Notes under the pieces: model-generated
What the model was told of the DNA's origin: nothing
What the model saw: only the letters and a program-made list of their open reading frames with translations
Databases searched by the model: none
Program-made: the position numbers and the translations under genes
Shown here: positions 17,294-27,470 of the stretch, piece after piece
Layout: each line of letters starts with the position of its first letter
How positions within the stretch are numbered: the first letter of the stretch is position 1
Assembly (NCBI GenBank): GCA_021647765.1
Contig: JAKIUD010000003.1
Location: 29,724-93,723 of the forward strand
DNA from: Desulfuromusa sp.
GTDB taxonomy: Bacteria; Desulfobacterota; Desulfuromonadia; Desulfuromonadales; Geopsychrobacteraceae
Length of the DNA stretch: 64,000 nt
Direction: 5' to 3'

Positions 17294-19357
17294 ATGTCTG
17301 CAGAACTATTTCTTGAATTGGGTACCGAAGAGATCCCCGCAGGATTTATCCCGCGTGCCCTGAATGACATCCAACGTTTACTCTGTCAGGAATTGGAAAA
17401 TGCCCGTATCAGTTATGGTGAAATCCGTACTTTTGCTACACCACGACGCTTGGCTATTTCAATAGCTGGTGTGGCCAGGCAACAGCAACGTCAGGAACTT
17501 GAATTGACTGGCCCTCCGGTTCGGATCGCTTTTGATGCAGAAGGTAGCCCGACTAAAGCTGCGGAAGGTTTTGCCCGAACCAATGGTGTTAGTGTTGATG
17601 AGTTGAAAACAATCAAGACTGAAAAGGGGGAGTATCTTTTCTTGTCCAAGGTCATCGAAGGTGGTAAATCAGCCGATCACCTAGCGGGAATCCTCCCCCG
17701 CATGATTGGCAAGATCCCGTTTAAAAAGTCAATGCGTTGGAAAGACCTGGAGGTTCGTTTTGTCCGGCCTATCCATTGGATTGTTGCAACCTACGGTGGC
17801 GATATCATCCCGTTTTGTTTTGGAGATGTGCAAAGTAGCAACCTTTCGCGTGGGCATCGCTTCATGGCTCCTGCAGAGTTTTCCGTGAGTGGTGCTGAAG
17901 ACTACATCACCAAAGCTGAACAGCAGCATGTCATTCCACAGATTGAAAAACGTCATCAACTGATTGAAGAACAGCTTGAAGTTCTCGCCAAACAACTGGG
18001 TGGCAAGATCAATCCAGATGATGACCTCCTTGAGGAGGTCTGTTTCCTGGTTGAAACACCACAAGCCCTTGCAGGAACCATTGAAGAACGCTTTCTTCAG
18101 TTACCCCCAGAGTTGCTGATTACCAGTATGCGTGAACATCAGCGTTATTTCACTCTGATTGATGAGCAGGGTAAGTTACTGCCTTATTTTATCACGATCG
18201 CCAATACCTTAGTAACGGATCCAAAGGTTGTTATTGCTGGCAATGAACGGGTTCTCAAGGCACGTTTGTCCGACGCTATGTTCTTCTGGCGAGAGGATCA
18301 GAAAAGCAAACTGGAAACACGCCTTGAGCCACTTAAAAAAGTAGTTTATCAGGCCAAGTTGGGAACCAGTTTTGAAAAGGTAGAACGTTTCAGCGAGCTG
18401 GCTATCGGGTTGGCGCAACAAATTTCTCCAGAAACAGTTGCGCTAACAAGGCGTGCTGCAACTCTCGCTAAATGTGATCTTGAAACCGGAATGGTCTATG
18501 AATTTCCAGAGTTACAGGGAATCATGGGGCGTGAGTATGCACTGCTGGAAGGGGAGGATCCACGGGTCGCAACAGCAATCTATGAACACTATCTACCGAT
18601 TCAGGCTGGTGGCGATCTTCCAAGCGATGATGTCGGTGCTTTCGTTTCTTTGGCAGATAAAATTGATACGATCTGTGGTTGTTTCAGTGTTGGATTGATC
18701 CCGACCGGAACCGCCGATCCCTACGCATTGCGGCGTAGCGCTATTGGTATTCTGGCAATAATTCTGGCTCGTGGCTATACCATTTCAATCCCTGATCTGG
18801 TCGCTGACAGTGTGCGGTTGCTAGAAACGAAGAGGCAGCGTGCTGCAGAAGAAATCATCAGCGATGTGATTGAGTTTATCCGTTTACGGATGGTTAATAT
18901 GCTGTCCTTGAAAAGTTATCCTGCAGACGTGATCGATGCCGTTTTGAGCGCTTCCTTTATTGAGCCGATTGATGCTATTGAACGAATAAAGGCACTGTCT
19001 GCACTAAAGAAAATGGATGATTTCAAACCTTTGGCTGTTGCGTTTAAGCGGGTGGAAAATATTATTAAGGGTGGTTTGGAACAACCCATCGACTCAACTT
19101 TATTGACCGAAGAGTGTGAGCAAAAGCTCTTTTTAGATTTTCAAAATGTACAAGGGAAAGTGAAAGAATATATTGCTGAGCGTAATTATACTCAGGCTCT
19201 AGAAGCAATTGCTGGATTACGTCAGCCAGTTGATACATTTTTTGATGGTGTTATGGTTATGGTAGATGATGAGGCGATCAAAAATAATCGTTTGGCTTTG
19301 TTAACTGGTATTGCCAGTTTGTTTAAAGGGATTGCCAATTTTCGTAAGATTGCTTGA
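17294..19357 (+). CDS. glyS: Glycyl-tRNA synthetase beta subunit
   Basis: Beta chain of the tetrameric enzyme, needed for tRNA recognition. The 687-residue protein begins MSAELFLELGTEEIPAGFIP, carries the KSMRWKDLEVRFVRPIHWIV block and an HD-like region, and ends with the anticodon-binding domain. ATG 17294 is preceded by GGAGAAGG; a TTG twelve bases earlier is less likely. Operon with glyQ. Confidence 0.98.
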   Translation: MSAELFLELGTEEIPAGFIPRALNDIQRLLCQELENARISYGEIRTFATPRRLAISIAGVARQQQRQELELTGPPVRIAFDAEGSPTKAAEGFARTNGVSVDELKTIKTEKGEYLFLSKVIEGGKSADHLAGILPRMIGKIPFKKSMRWKDLEVRFVRPIHWIVATYGGDIIPFCFGDVQSSNLSRGHRFMAPAEFSVSGAEDYITKAEQQHVIPQIEKRHQLIEEQLEVLAKQLGGKINPDDDLLEEVCFLVETPQALAGTIEERFLQLPPELLITSMREHQRYFTLIDEQGKLLPYFITIANTLVTDPKVVIAGNERVLKARLSDAMFFWREDQKSKLETRLEPLKKVVYQAKLGTSFEKVERFSELAIGLAQQISPETVALTRRAATLAKCDLETGMVYEFPELQGIMGREYALLEGEDPRVATAIYEHYLPIQAGGDLPSDDVGAFVSLADKIDTICGCFSVGLIPTGTADPYALRRSAIGILAIILARGYTISIPDLVADSVRLLETKRQRAAEEIISDVIEFIRLRMVNMLSLKSYPADVIDAVLSASFIEPIDAIERIKALSALKKMDDFKPLAVAFKRVENIIKGGLEQPIDSTLLTEECEQKLFLDFQNVQGKVKEYIAERNYTQALEAIAGLRQPVDTFFDGVMVMVDDEAIKNNRLALLTGIASLFKGIANFRKIA

Positions 19358-19398
19358 TTTGTGGAGATATTGATATCTTCATGTTAAGGAGTAGCAAT

Positions 19399-22059
19399 AT
19401 GTCTAAATATGTTTATGCATTTGGTGATGGCCAGGCTGATGGTGACGGTTCAATGAAGGAGTTATTGGGTGGTAAGGGGGCGAACCTTGCAGAAATGACG
19501 TCCATTGGTTTGCCAGTTCCGCCGGGCTTTACTCTGACAACAGAGGTTTGTACTGCCTTTTATTCAAACAATCAAGATTATCCTGAAGGTTTAAGTGAAG
19601 AAGTCACTACCGCATTGAAAACTCTTGAAAAACGGATGGAAAAAGGATTTGGTAGCAGTGACAATCCGTTACTTGTTTCGGTTCGCTCCGGTGCTCGTGC
19701 TTCGATGCCGGGGATGATGGATACGGTTCTTAATCTTGGGTTGAATGACCAGACCATTCAGGGGGTTATTCACCAGAGTAACGATCCCCGTTTTGCGTAT
19801 GATTCTTATCGACGTTTCATTCAGATGTATGCAAATGTTGTTAAAGGGATGAATGGTGATGCTTTTGCAAAAAAACTGGCGCAAAAAAAAGAGCAACAGG
19901 GCGTAGAGCTGGATACCGATCTGACCGCGGGAGATTTGCAGCAGCTGGTGAGTGACTTTAAGATGATTTACCAGGAAAGTCTCAGTGAAGTTTTCCCTGA
20001 TGATCCTCTGCAGCAGCTTTGGGAAGCTATAGGTGCCGTATTTGGCTCCTGGATGACTCCCCGTGCTGTAACCTATCGTAAACTTCACGCTATCCCCGAT
20101 GATTGGGGAACTGCTGTCAATGTGCAGGGAATGGTTTTTGGTAACATGGGTGATGATTGTGCAACTGGTGTTGCCTTTACCCGCGATCCAGCAACTGGAG
20201 AAAATTATTTTTACGGAGAATATCTGGTTAATGCTCAAGGGGAAGATGTCGTTGCCGGAATTCGGACTCCACAGCCGATCAACTTGGCTAAACACAAAGA
20301 GGGTGATCTTCCTGCAATGGAAGAGGTCATGCCGGATAGTTACACGCAGCTGGTCAATATTCGAGGAACTTTGGAACAGCACTATAAAGATATGCAGGAT
20401 ATTGAGTTTACGATTGAAAAAGGGAAACTCTACATGCTGCAAACTCGAACGGGTAAAAGGACGGCTCAGGCAGCTATCAAAATTGCGGTTGATATGGTCG
20501 GGGAGGGTTTAATTACCGATAGAGAAGCTGTATTGCGAGTTGATCCAGAGCAATTGGATCAATTGTTACACCCTTCTCTTGATCCTCATGCAGAAAAACA
20601 GATTGTTGCAAGAGGGCTACCGGCATCCCCTGGTGCAGCAAGTGGACAGGTGGTCTTCAATGCCGATGATGCTGAAGAACAGGCACGACTGAAGAAAAAA
20701 GTTATTTTGGTGCGGATTGAAACCAGCCCTGAAGATATTCATGGAATGAATGCCGCTCAGGGTATTCTGACTGCCCGTGGGGGCATGACTTCGCATGCTG
20801 CTGTCGTTGCCCGCGGAATGGGAAAATGTTGTGTCTCCGGGTGTGGCGATATCAAAATTGATTATGAAAAACAGCAGATTAAGACAAAATCGGGACAATT
20901 AATCAAGCGTGGAGACAATATCACTCTGAACGGCTCAACGGGCGAGGTGATGCTTGGTATCATCCCGAAAATACAACCGGAAGTGAGTGGCAATTTTGCA
21001 GTTTTTATGGGATTAGCTGATAAGTTTCGTCGTCTTAGGGTGCGCACCAATGCTGATACCCCGCGTGATGCCAAGGTTGCCAGGGCCTTCGGTGCTGAAG
21101 GTATCGGTTTGTGCCGGACTGAACATATGTTTTTTGAAGGGGAACGAATCCAGGCGGTGCGAGAGATGATCCTTGCGGATGATCTGGAAGGACGTAAGCG
21201 TGCTTTGGACAAAATTTTGCCAATGCAAAAAGGGGATTTTATCGGTCTTTTCCGTGAAATGAAGGGATTACCGGTTACAATTCGTCTGCTTGACCCACCG
21301 CTCCATGAGTTTTTGCCACAAACCGATGACGATATTTCGGAACTTGCCAACGCCGTTGGGATCCGTTTTTCAGAGGTCAAAAACCATGTGGAAGAGCTCC
21401 ATGAATTCAATCCGATGCTGGGACATCGCGGTTGCCGGTTGGGAATTACCTATCCTGAGGTCTATGATATGCAGGTGCGGGCGATTATGGAGGCCGCCTG
21501 TGAACTGGTCAAGAATGAAGGGTTTAAAATTATTCCAGAGATCATGATTCCATTGATCAGTCATGTTAATGAACTGGAAATCCTACGTGCCAATGCGGTC
21601 AGGGTGGCGGGTGAGGTTTGTCAGAGCTATGGGATCAAAGTCGACTATTTGATCGGAACGATGATTGAATTACCCCGCGCTGCTCTGACCGCTGATGCGA
21701 TTGCTGCTGAAGCCGATTTCTTCTCTTTTGGAACCAATGATTTAACCCAAACCACATATGGACTGTCACGTGATGATGCTGGTCATTTTCTCCCTGATTA
21801 TATTAAGCGGGGGGTTTTGAAAAAAGATCCCTTTGTTGCTCTTGATCAACGTGGGGTCGGGGAGCTGGTGAAGATTGGTTTTGAGCGGGGACGTAGTACC
21901 CGTCCTGATTTGAAAGTTGGAATCTGTGGTGAACATGGTGGCGAGCCTTCAAGTGTTGTTTTCTGTCACAATATAGGCTTGGACTATGTTTCCTGCTCTC
22001 CGTATCGTGTGCCGATTGCCCGTTTGGCTGCTGCCCATGCTGCACTGCAGGATAGGTGA
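19399..22059 (+). CDS. ppdK: Pyruvate, phosphate dikinase
   Basis: Interconverts pyruvate, ATP and phosphate with PEP, AMP and pyrophosphate. Domains in order: ATP-grasp (residues 1-340, LLGGKGANLAEM), swivelling phosphohistidine domain with GGMTSHAAVVARGMGK (catalytic His near 455), and PEP/pyruvate barrel ending with FGTNDLTQTTYG and the catalytic cysteine in GICGEHGG. Length of 886 residues is typical. The ATG at 19399 follows AAGGAG; 15 further residues are possible upstream but improbable. It starts 41 bases after glyS, probably cotranscribed. Confidence 0.98.
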   Translation: MSKYVYAFGDGQADGDGSMKELLGGKGANLAEMTSIGLPVPPGFTLTTEVCTAFYSNNQDYPEGLSEEVTTALKTLEKRMEKGFGSSDNPLLVSVRSGARASMPGMMDTVLNLGLNDQTIQGVIHQSNDPRFAYDSYRRFIQMYANVVKGMNGDAFAKKLAQKKEQQGVELDTDLTAGDLQQLVSDFKMIYQESLSEVFPDDPLQQLWEAIGAVFGSWMTPRAVTYRKLHAIPDDWGTAVNVQGMVFGNMGDDCATGVAFTRDPATGENYFYGEYLVNAQGEDVVAGIRTPQPINLAKHKEGDLPAMEEVMPDSYTQLVNIRGTLEQHYKDMQDIEFTIEKGKLYMLQTRTGKRTAQAAIKIAVDMVGEGLITDREAVLRVDPEQLDQLLHPSLDPHAEKQIVARGLPASPGAASGQVVFNADDAEEQARLKKKVILVRIETSPEDIHGMNAAQGILTARGGMTSHAAVVARGMGKCCVSGCGDIKIDYEKQQIKTKSGQLIKRGDNITLNGSTGEVMLGIIPKIQPEVSGNFAVFMGLADKFRRLRVRTNADTPRDAKVARAFGAEGIGLCRTEHMFFEGERIQAVREMILADDLEGRKRALDKILPMQKGDFIGLFREMKGLPVTIRLLDPPLHEFLPQTDDDISELANAVGIRFSEVKNHVEELHEFNPMLGHRGCRLGITYPEVYDMQVRAIMEAACELVKNEGFKIIPEIMIPLISHVNELEILRANAVRVAGEVCQSYGIKVDYLIGTMIELPRAALTADAIAAEADFFSFGTNDLTQTTYGLSRDDAGHFLPDYIKRGVLKKDPFVALDQRGVGELVKIGFERGRSTRPDLKVGICGEHGGEPSSVVFCHNIGLDYVSCSPYRVPIARLAAAHAALQDR

Positions 22060-22069
22060 TTATTTTTAC

Positions 22070-22110
22070 AACAAAAAGCCCCGTCAGTTTTTTTGACGGG
22101 GCTTTTTGTT
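22070..22110. terminator. Bidirectional terminator
   Basis: A 17-bp perfect inverted repeat (core AAAAAGCCCCGTCA and its complement) with a seven-base T-rich loop. The arms carry A5 on one side and T5 on the other, so it can end both ppdK and the convergent regulator gene. Confidence 0.95.
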
Positions 22111-22126
22111 CTATCTCTATTTATCT

Positions 22127-24301
22127 TCAGCAGCACTCTCTTACCCCATAGTAACTAATGAATTTAATCAGCTGACTTTTTTCAATCGGTCTGCTGTAAT
22201 AAAATCCCTGCGCAATACAAGAACCTTGTTGGATTAAGTATTCATGCTGCGCTTGGGTTTCCACCCCTTCAGCAATAAAATCAAGCTGCAACCCTTTAGA
22301 AACATTAATGATAGCTGGAATAATTGTGTCATTCCTGGTTTCTTCGGTAATTTTTTGCATAAAAGATTGATCCAGCTTCAAAGTGTTCAGTGGCAGATGA
22401 TCCAGATAGCTGAGAGATGAGTAACCGGTTCCAAAATCATCGATCGCAATTTTAATTCCGGCATCGGTCAATTTTACGATGTTTGCTATTGTCTTGTTCA
22501 TATTTTGTACCAGAGTATTTTCTGTCAGCTCAATTTCAATCTCTTTGGGATTTATTGCATAGGCGTGAAGTGTTTCCAGAACATAGTCGGCAAAACTTCC
22601 CATTGCCAGCTGGAGGGCAGAGATATTAATAGAAATTTGTATCTGCAGCCCTTTTTTATTCCACCTGCAAATGTCTTGACAGACCTTTTTAAGGACGATT
22701 TCCCCAATGTCATTGATTAAAGAGGTTTCTTCTGCAATATCAATAAATTTTCCTGGTAGAATCAGCGCCTTGTTGACTGATATTATTCTAACTAAGGCTT
22801 CAGCCGCATGGATTTTACCCGTGGTCAGATCAATCTGAGGTTGATAATAAACCACAAATCGATCATTTTTGATTGAGTCTCTGATCAGGTTCTCAACGAA
22901 AACTGTATGGCTGTTTTTATTTTTGAGGTTTGTACTGTACAAACAGTGGCGTTTCCGGGTTTTTGTTTTGGCACTACAGACGGCAGTGTCAGCGTTTCTT
23001 GTTAGCACTTCTCTGGTCTCGCCATGATCTGGATAGATTGCGATGCCGATACTTAAGGTGATATGGATTTCACGCCCATTTTGATTGAATGGCAGCGCGG
23101 TATCGGCAATGATATTCTGTGCAGCAGCAATGGCATCATCGGAAGAGTTTATATTTGATATGAGTAATATAAACTCATCACTACCTAGTCGAGCCAGAGT
23201 ATCTTCCTCACGGGTACATCTTCTTAAGGTGTCGGCAAGACTTTTTAGCAGCTCATCTCCAATACTTTGTCCGTAGGTATCGTTGATCAGTTTGAAACGG
23301 TTGATATCAATAAACAGCAGCGCAAACTTTTCACTATTCTCATTAGAATGAGTAATCAATGAAAACAGGCGTTCGTTCAATAGGGTTCGATTGGGTAGCC
23401 CGGTCAGCAAATCATGATTATGCTGAAAACGGATAATCTCTTCGGCTTTTTTTCTATCCGAAATATCTCTGGCGACCCCATAGGTTCCAATAAAGCTTTG
23501 TTTCCGATTATAGTTCCGTCCCAGCTTGTAGCCCCCGGAAACTTTTTTTTCTATATTGATTGCACGCACTTCAACTGGCAGCAAGGAATTATTGTCTTTA
23601 CATTGTAACCTTAGTTCCTGGCTTTGGGTCTCTTTTGGAAATTGTTTGTTACTGAAAAAAAGATTTGCTCGTTCAAGATCTGGTGCATAAATTATTTCGT
23701 TGTAGTGTTTTCCGATGATCTCTTTTCTGCTGTAGCCAAGTAATTTAATGGTATTTTTGTTGACAAAAACAAAATGACCCTCTCGATCAAGCATGTAGAG
23801 TAAATCTGGTGAGTTATGGACGATAAAACGGTGTAGGGCTTCCGATTCTTCCAGTTTTTCAAACATTTCCCGGTTTTCACGTTCAAGGGAAATTTTTTCT
23901 AGAACATTTGTAATTGAAAATAGGAGCTCGTCAGCTGAATAAGGTTTTCGGATAAAGTCTTTTGCCCCATTTTTTAGAACATGGATGGCTTTTTTTATTT
24001 CAGATTCACCACTGACAACAATAACCTCTGTCTCAATCTTGCCGTTATTGATGTGGTCGAGAACCTCTTCACCATTCATATCGGGCATGTTGAGGTCAAG
24101 AAGAACAAGGTCGTATTTGTTGTTATGCAACTCTTCAATTGCGGCGTATCCGCTGGAGACTGAATGTGCGTTCAGTCCATTGAGTGAAAGCACCCCCTTG
24201 ATGCTTTTTGCTACTGCCAGGTCATCATCAACAATCAGTATTTTTACACCTTTTGTTGTCGAATTACGGTTCAGAAATTTATTGAAATGACCTACATCCA
24301 T
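22127..24301 (-). CDS. Response regulator with REC, PAS, GGDEF and EAL domains
   Basis: A c-di-GMP signalling protein of 724 residues. REC domain at about 18-135 with phosphoacceptor in VLLDLNMPDMNG; PAS-PAC at about 155-290; GGDEF at about 295-455 with LGSDEF in place of GGDEF, a variant often still active; EAL at about 470-715 with EALVR, ELTENTL, DDFGTGYSS and EGVET, so the phosphodiesterase residues are all present. The start (ATG 24301) overlaps the stop of the upstream kinase gene as TGATG; a GTG three bases earlier is possible. It probably receives phosphate from that kinase. Confidence 0.93.
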   Translation of the reverse strand: MDVGHFNKFLNRNSTTKGVKILIVDDDLAVAKSIKGVLSLNGLNAHSVSSGYAAIEELHNNKYDLVLLDLNMPDMNGEEVLDHINNGKIETEVIVVSGESEIKKAIHVLKNGAKDFIRKPYSADELLFSITNVLEKISLERENREMFEKLEESEALHRFIVHNSPDLLYMLDREGHFVFVNKNTIKLLGYSRKEIIGKHYNEIIYAPDLERANLFFSNKQFPKETQSQELRLQCKDNNSLLPVEVRAINIEKKVSGGYKLGRNYNRKQSFIGTYGVARDISDRKKAEEIIRFQHNHDLLTGLPNRTLLNERLFSLITHSNENSEKFALLFIDINRFKLINDTYGQSIGDELLKSLADTLRRCTREEDTLARLGSDEFILLISNINSSDDAIAAAQNIIADTALPFNQNGREIHITLSIGIAIYPDHGETREVLTRNADTAVCSAKTKTRKRHCLYSTNLKNKNSHTVFVENLIRDSIKNDRFVVYYQPQIDLTTGKIHAAEALVRIISVNKALILPGKFIDIAEETSLINDIGEIVLKKVCQDICRWNKKGLQIQISINISALQLAMGSFADYVLETLHAYAINPKEIEIELTENTLVQNMNKTIANIVKLTDAGIKIAIDDFGTGYSSLSYLDHLPLNTLKLDQSFMQKITEETRNDTIIPAIINVSKGLQLDFIAEGVETQAQHEYLIQQGSCIAQGFYYSRPIEKSQLIKFISYYGVRECC

Positions 24302-26406
24302 CACTTCAGCTCAATCTCACTCTCATTTTGTTTGCGGGGGATCAGGATTTTAAACTCGGTTCCATGATCTTGGCTGGAATAGCAGGAAATACTTCCTGAG
24401 ATTTCCTGAACCAAGGTGTTGACAATTGAGAGCCCTAACCCTGAATGGCCTTCTTTTGTACTGGTGACCGGTTTGAATAAGTTTTTTAAAATTTCAGAAT
24501 CGATTCCAGATCCACTGTCTTGAATCGATATTTCGACATACTGTTGGCCATTTTGATAAAAGTTATCTCTAGTCGTGATTTTCATGGTACCGCTAGTTTC
24601 CATTGCTTCAATACCATTCTTGATGATGTTGATCAAAATCTGCTTTAATTTGTCTTTTGGACAATAGAGGTTCGGGATCTGCTTATCCAATAATAAAGTT
24701 GATTCTATCTGTTTGATTTTATAGAGAGAACCGTGAAATAGAGTATCCAGTTCGGTTAGCAGCTTGTTGATATCGACCATTTTATATTTTGTTTTGGTTG
24801 GCGCTTCTGGATCCTTTGTTCGCAGTAAAATATTACCAACCCGTTCAATTTCTTCACTGATAAATTTTATTTCCTCTTGAGCCGGGTGATTACTGTCAAT
24901 TTTTTTGCCCAGCATATAGAGATAGTTGTTGATGATAGTCAAGGGGTTACTGATCTCATGAGCAACTTTTCTAAAATCAACAATTGTCACGCCGGCTGAT
25001 TGAGAATTTCTCTGGGTGAGAGAGAAATATTGTCTGGCAATTTCGCTACACAATAGTTTTAATAATGGAATTTTACTTTGCAGGTTTGGCCATTCCAGTT
25101 CAGTTGTTCCAAGTACCAGAACACCAATTCCAGTCCCTTCATGATAAATGGGGAGGAGATAAGCCCCTTCAGCATCAAGCAGCTTGATAACTTGTTTATC
25201 TGCTATGGAACACTTGTTAGACAAGGTTATGACGCAATTATTATGGTTAAATGCGTTAACTAATAAACTATTCTTGTCTCCGGTTTTGAACTTAATTTTA
25301 TCCAATTTATTTATTTGTAGATCATTGATTGCAGACAGGGTGGTCTGATTTTCATCAATTTTGAAAAAGAAGAGTTGGTTCAAGTTGAAAAGAGCATTGA
25401 AATTGGTTCTGATCTCTTTAGTAAGCTCAACCAACTCAACTTTTTCACTTTTTCCGATACTATTGCTTAAGGCAATATTTTCAACCTGTTCTGCCAGTTT
25501 AATTCTGTTGGTTTCTTGCTGAGTTGGATTAAATGCTTCTTCCTCATTCTCCTCCATATAACGCCCACTGAAGCCGAGATCAGTGATCATCTGTTGACTT
25601 TGTTCTACAGCCAGAGAGAGGCAATCTAGAATAGTATCTTCAGTCAGGTCAAAAAGCAGTCCCGCTTTTTCCAGATATGAATTGTTATCGCGGGCACTAT
25701 TTTTTGAGCTGAGGGGAGCAGCAACGGCAAGGATTTTTAATATGGTTGGGGAACTGATGAGCTCATCTGCTGGTGCTTGTTGAAAGTTGATGGCATCAGC
25801 AATAAAAGAGTCGAGTTTCCAACTTTCAACCAGAGCCGCACCCAATTCACAGTGGTCAACTTGCAACCTTTCTTGTTCGAGTAAGTGAAATTTTTCCGTT
25901 TCAAAATAATATCGATCTAAAATCGGTAGGTATTCAGATTCACGGTTAAGTAATAACAGGAGCATGCCAACTTGATGCAGAAGTCCAGCAAGGAAGGCTT
26001 CACCGGTATTTTCATAGCCAACCAGCTTGGCTATTCTTTCTGTCAGATTGGCGCAAATGAGAGAGCGGAGCCAGATAAATTGGACGTTTTTGTTGAATTT
26101 CTTGGTGAAATTGGCAAAAAACTGTTGTATGGCACAGGTGGTGACAATATTTCTAACGTTGGTCAGCCCCAGAACAATCAACATTCTGCGGATATCGGTC
26201 AGTTCATTCCATTGTCGATAGGCTGGGGAGTTTGCAACCTGCAATATCTTTGCAGTTAAACTGATATCTTTTTTTATTGCTGTTGAGAACATTTCAAAAT
26301 TGGCATTATCATTGTGGCATAAATCCAGTAACTCAACCAGAAGACTTGGCTCAGAAGGGAGATTATCAACAGAATAACTTTTATTTTTTAGATAGATATG
26401 TTGCAT
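24301..26406 (-). CDS. HDOD-domain sensor histidine kinase
   Basis: A 701-residue soluble kinase. The N-terminal HDOD domain (about 12-215) is followed by a GAF-like region (about 310-455) and a kinase core: H box in KVAHEISNPLTIINNYL, N box LINIIKNGIEAM, G1 DSGSGID and G2 GLGLSIVNTLV. No membrane segment or receiver is seen. The downstream overlapping gene encodes a REC-PAS-GGDEF-EAL protein, the likely partner. A GGAGAGGA site precedes ATG. The signal sensed is unknown. Confidence 0.93.
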   Translation of the reverse strand: MQHIYLKNKSYSVDNLPSEPSLLVELLDLCHNDNANFEMFSTAIKKDISLTAKILQVANSPAYRQWNELTDIRRMLIVLGLTNVRNIVTTCAIQQFFANFTKKFNKNVQFIWLRSLICANLTERIAKLVGYENTGEAFLAGLLHQVGMLLLLLNRESEYLPILDRYYFETEKFHLLEQERLQVDHCELGAALVESWKLDSFIADAINFQQAPADELISSPTILKILAVAAPLSSKNSARDNNSYLEKAGLLFDLTEDTILDCLSLAVEQSQQMITDLGFSGRYMEENEEEAFNPTQQETNRIKLAEQVENIALSNSIGKSEKVELVELTKEIRTNFNALFNLNQLFFFKIDENQTTLSAINDLQINKLDKIKFKTGDKNSLLVNAFNHNNCVITLSNKCSIADKQVIKLLDAEGAYLLPIYHEGTGIGVLVLGTTELEWPNLQSKIPLLKLLCSEIARQYFSLTQRNSQSAGVTIVDFRKVAHEISNPLTIINNYLYMLGKKIDSNHPAQEEIKFISEEIERVGNILLRTKDPEAPTKTKYKMVDINKLLTELDTLFHGSLYKIKQIESTLLLDKQIPNLYCPKDKLKQILINIIKNGIEAMETSGTMKITTRDNFYQNGQQYVEISIQDSGSGIDSEILKNLFKPVTSTKEGHSGLGLSIVNTLVQEISGSISCYSSQDHGTEFKILIPRKQNESEIELK

Positions 26407-26435
26407 AGCTATCCTCTCCTTTCTGCTTGTTTTTT

Positions 26436-26441
26436 ATTATA
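26436..26441 (-). promoter_or_regulatory. Possible -10 box of the HDOD kinase operon
   Basis: A perfect TATAAT on the minus strand, 30 bases upstream of the kinase ATG. No convincing -35 box is visible 17 bases further up, so this is tentative. Confidence 0.4.
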
Positions 26442-26537
26442 CCGCAGAGTAAGAAAGAATATGGTATTAGCGGCAGTTAAAACTTTCCTCGGTGGAGCTT
26501 ATGAGTTTACTCTAAAAACCGCAATAAAAAAATAATT

Positions 26538-27470
26538 TTAATTATTTTTTTCACTTAAACATGTTGCGTCTTGTCCTTCAATCAACGCTTTAATTTTTGC
26601 AGAAAGCAGATGATCGATTGCGATCCCTTTTCCTGTATCTAAGCGACCTGATCTGTTACTGATCAAGGCGGTTAGTTTGCCCATTTGCAAGTAGAGCTGC
26701 AGCAGTTCCGGTGCAGCGTTCTCCAACGCTTGAATATGTTCTGTCACGGTTCCAATATCACCACGTACGATGGGGCCGGTTAATCCTTGTTCAGGATCGA
26801 AATCTTTGACGTTAGCCAATGACGCTCGGATTAAGGGTAACAACAGTGGAATCGCCTGGTCTGGTTCGATGCCACAGTTAATCAGCAAGTCACGAGCTGA
26901 GGCAAGCAATGTGACAAGATAATTCGATGCGATACAGGCGGCAGCGTGGTAAAGCGGCTTTTTCTCACTGTCAAGGGTAAAAGGGTGTCCGCCGATTGCA
27001 TTCACCAATTCTTCTCCCAGTGCTAATGACTGTGGTGTGTCACCTTCCAGTGCACAGGGGCATTGCTGTAAATCTATAAACGCCTTTTGGCGGTTGGCAA
27101 AAGGGAGGAGAGGGTGGAGTGATAGAAGTGATACGGGGGATGAGTCGTGGCGCATGATTTCCGCCTGGTGGAGACCACTAAAATGGACCATAGTTGGCGG
27201 TTCCAAAAAATTAATTGTCATCTGAACCTGCTGTGCCAATTTCTGGATTTGATCGTCTGGAACAGCCAGTAGAATTATTTGTGCAGAGACACTCTCTGTA
27301 AACTGGTCAAAAGCCAAGGTTGGTGAGCAGCCGATAAAGGTACAGGCTTCAATAGCTTGTACCTTGCTGCGACCGATAATTGCCGTCAGCTGATATCCTG
27401 CTTCATAGAGGCGTTTACTGACAGCACAACCCACTCGACCAGGACCAATGAGGGCGACACTCTGTTTCAT
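26538..27470 (-). CDS. Rossmann-like and DUF2520 domain protein
   Basis: A 310-residue protein with an N-terminal NAD(P)-binding fold (SVALIGPGRVGCAVSKRL) and a helical C-terminal domain of the DUF2520 type (AAACIASNYLVTLLASARDLL). The family resembles ketopantoate reductase or F420-dependent oxidoreductases, but no substrate is established. Its ATG overlaps the stop of the FAH-family gene upstream (ATGA), so the two are likely translated together. Confidence 0.88.
   Translation of the reverse strand: MKQSVALIGPGRVGCAVSKRLYEAGYQLTAIIGRSKVQAIEACTFIGCSPTLAFDQFTESVSAQIILLAVPDDQIQKLAQQVQMTINFLEPPTMVHFSGLHQAEIMRHDSSPVSLLSLHPLLPFANRQKAFIDLQQCPCALEGDTPQSLALGEELVNAIGGHPFTLDSEKKPLYHAAACIASNYLVTLLASARDLLINCGIEPDQAIPLLLPLIRASLANVKDFDPEQGLTGPIVRGDIGTVTEHIQALENAAPELLQLYLQMGKLTALISNRSGRLDTGKGIAIDHLLSAKIKALIEGQDATCLSEKNN

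Noticed and set aside
20862..21410. Minus-strand frame of 182 codons inside ppdK
   Set aside because: Shadow of the strongly conserved PpdK sequence; Ser/Arg-rich composition as in antisense frames.
26495..26537. AT-rich inverted repeat after the DUF2520 gene considered as a terminator
   Set aside because: The arms are almost only A and T, so the stem would be weak; not convincing as an intrinsic terminator.
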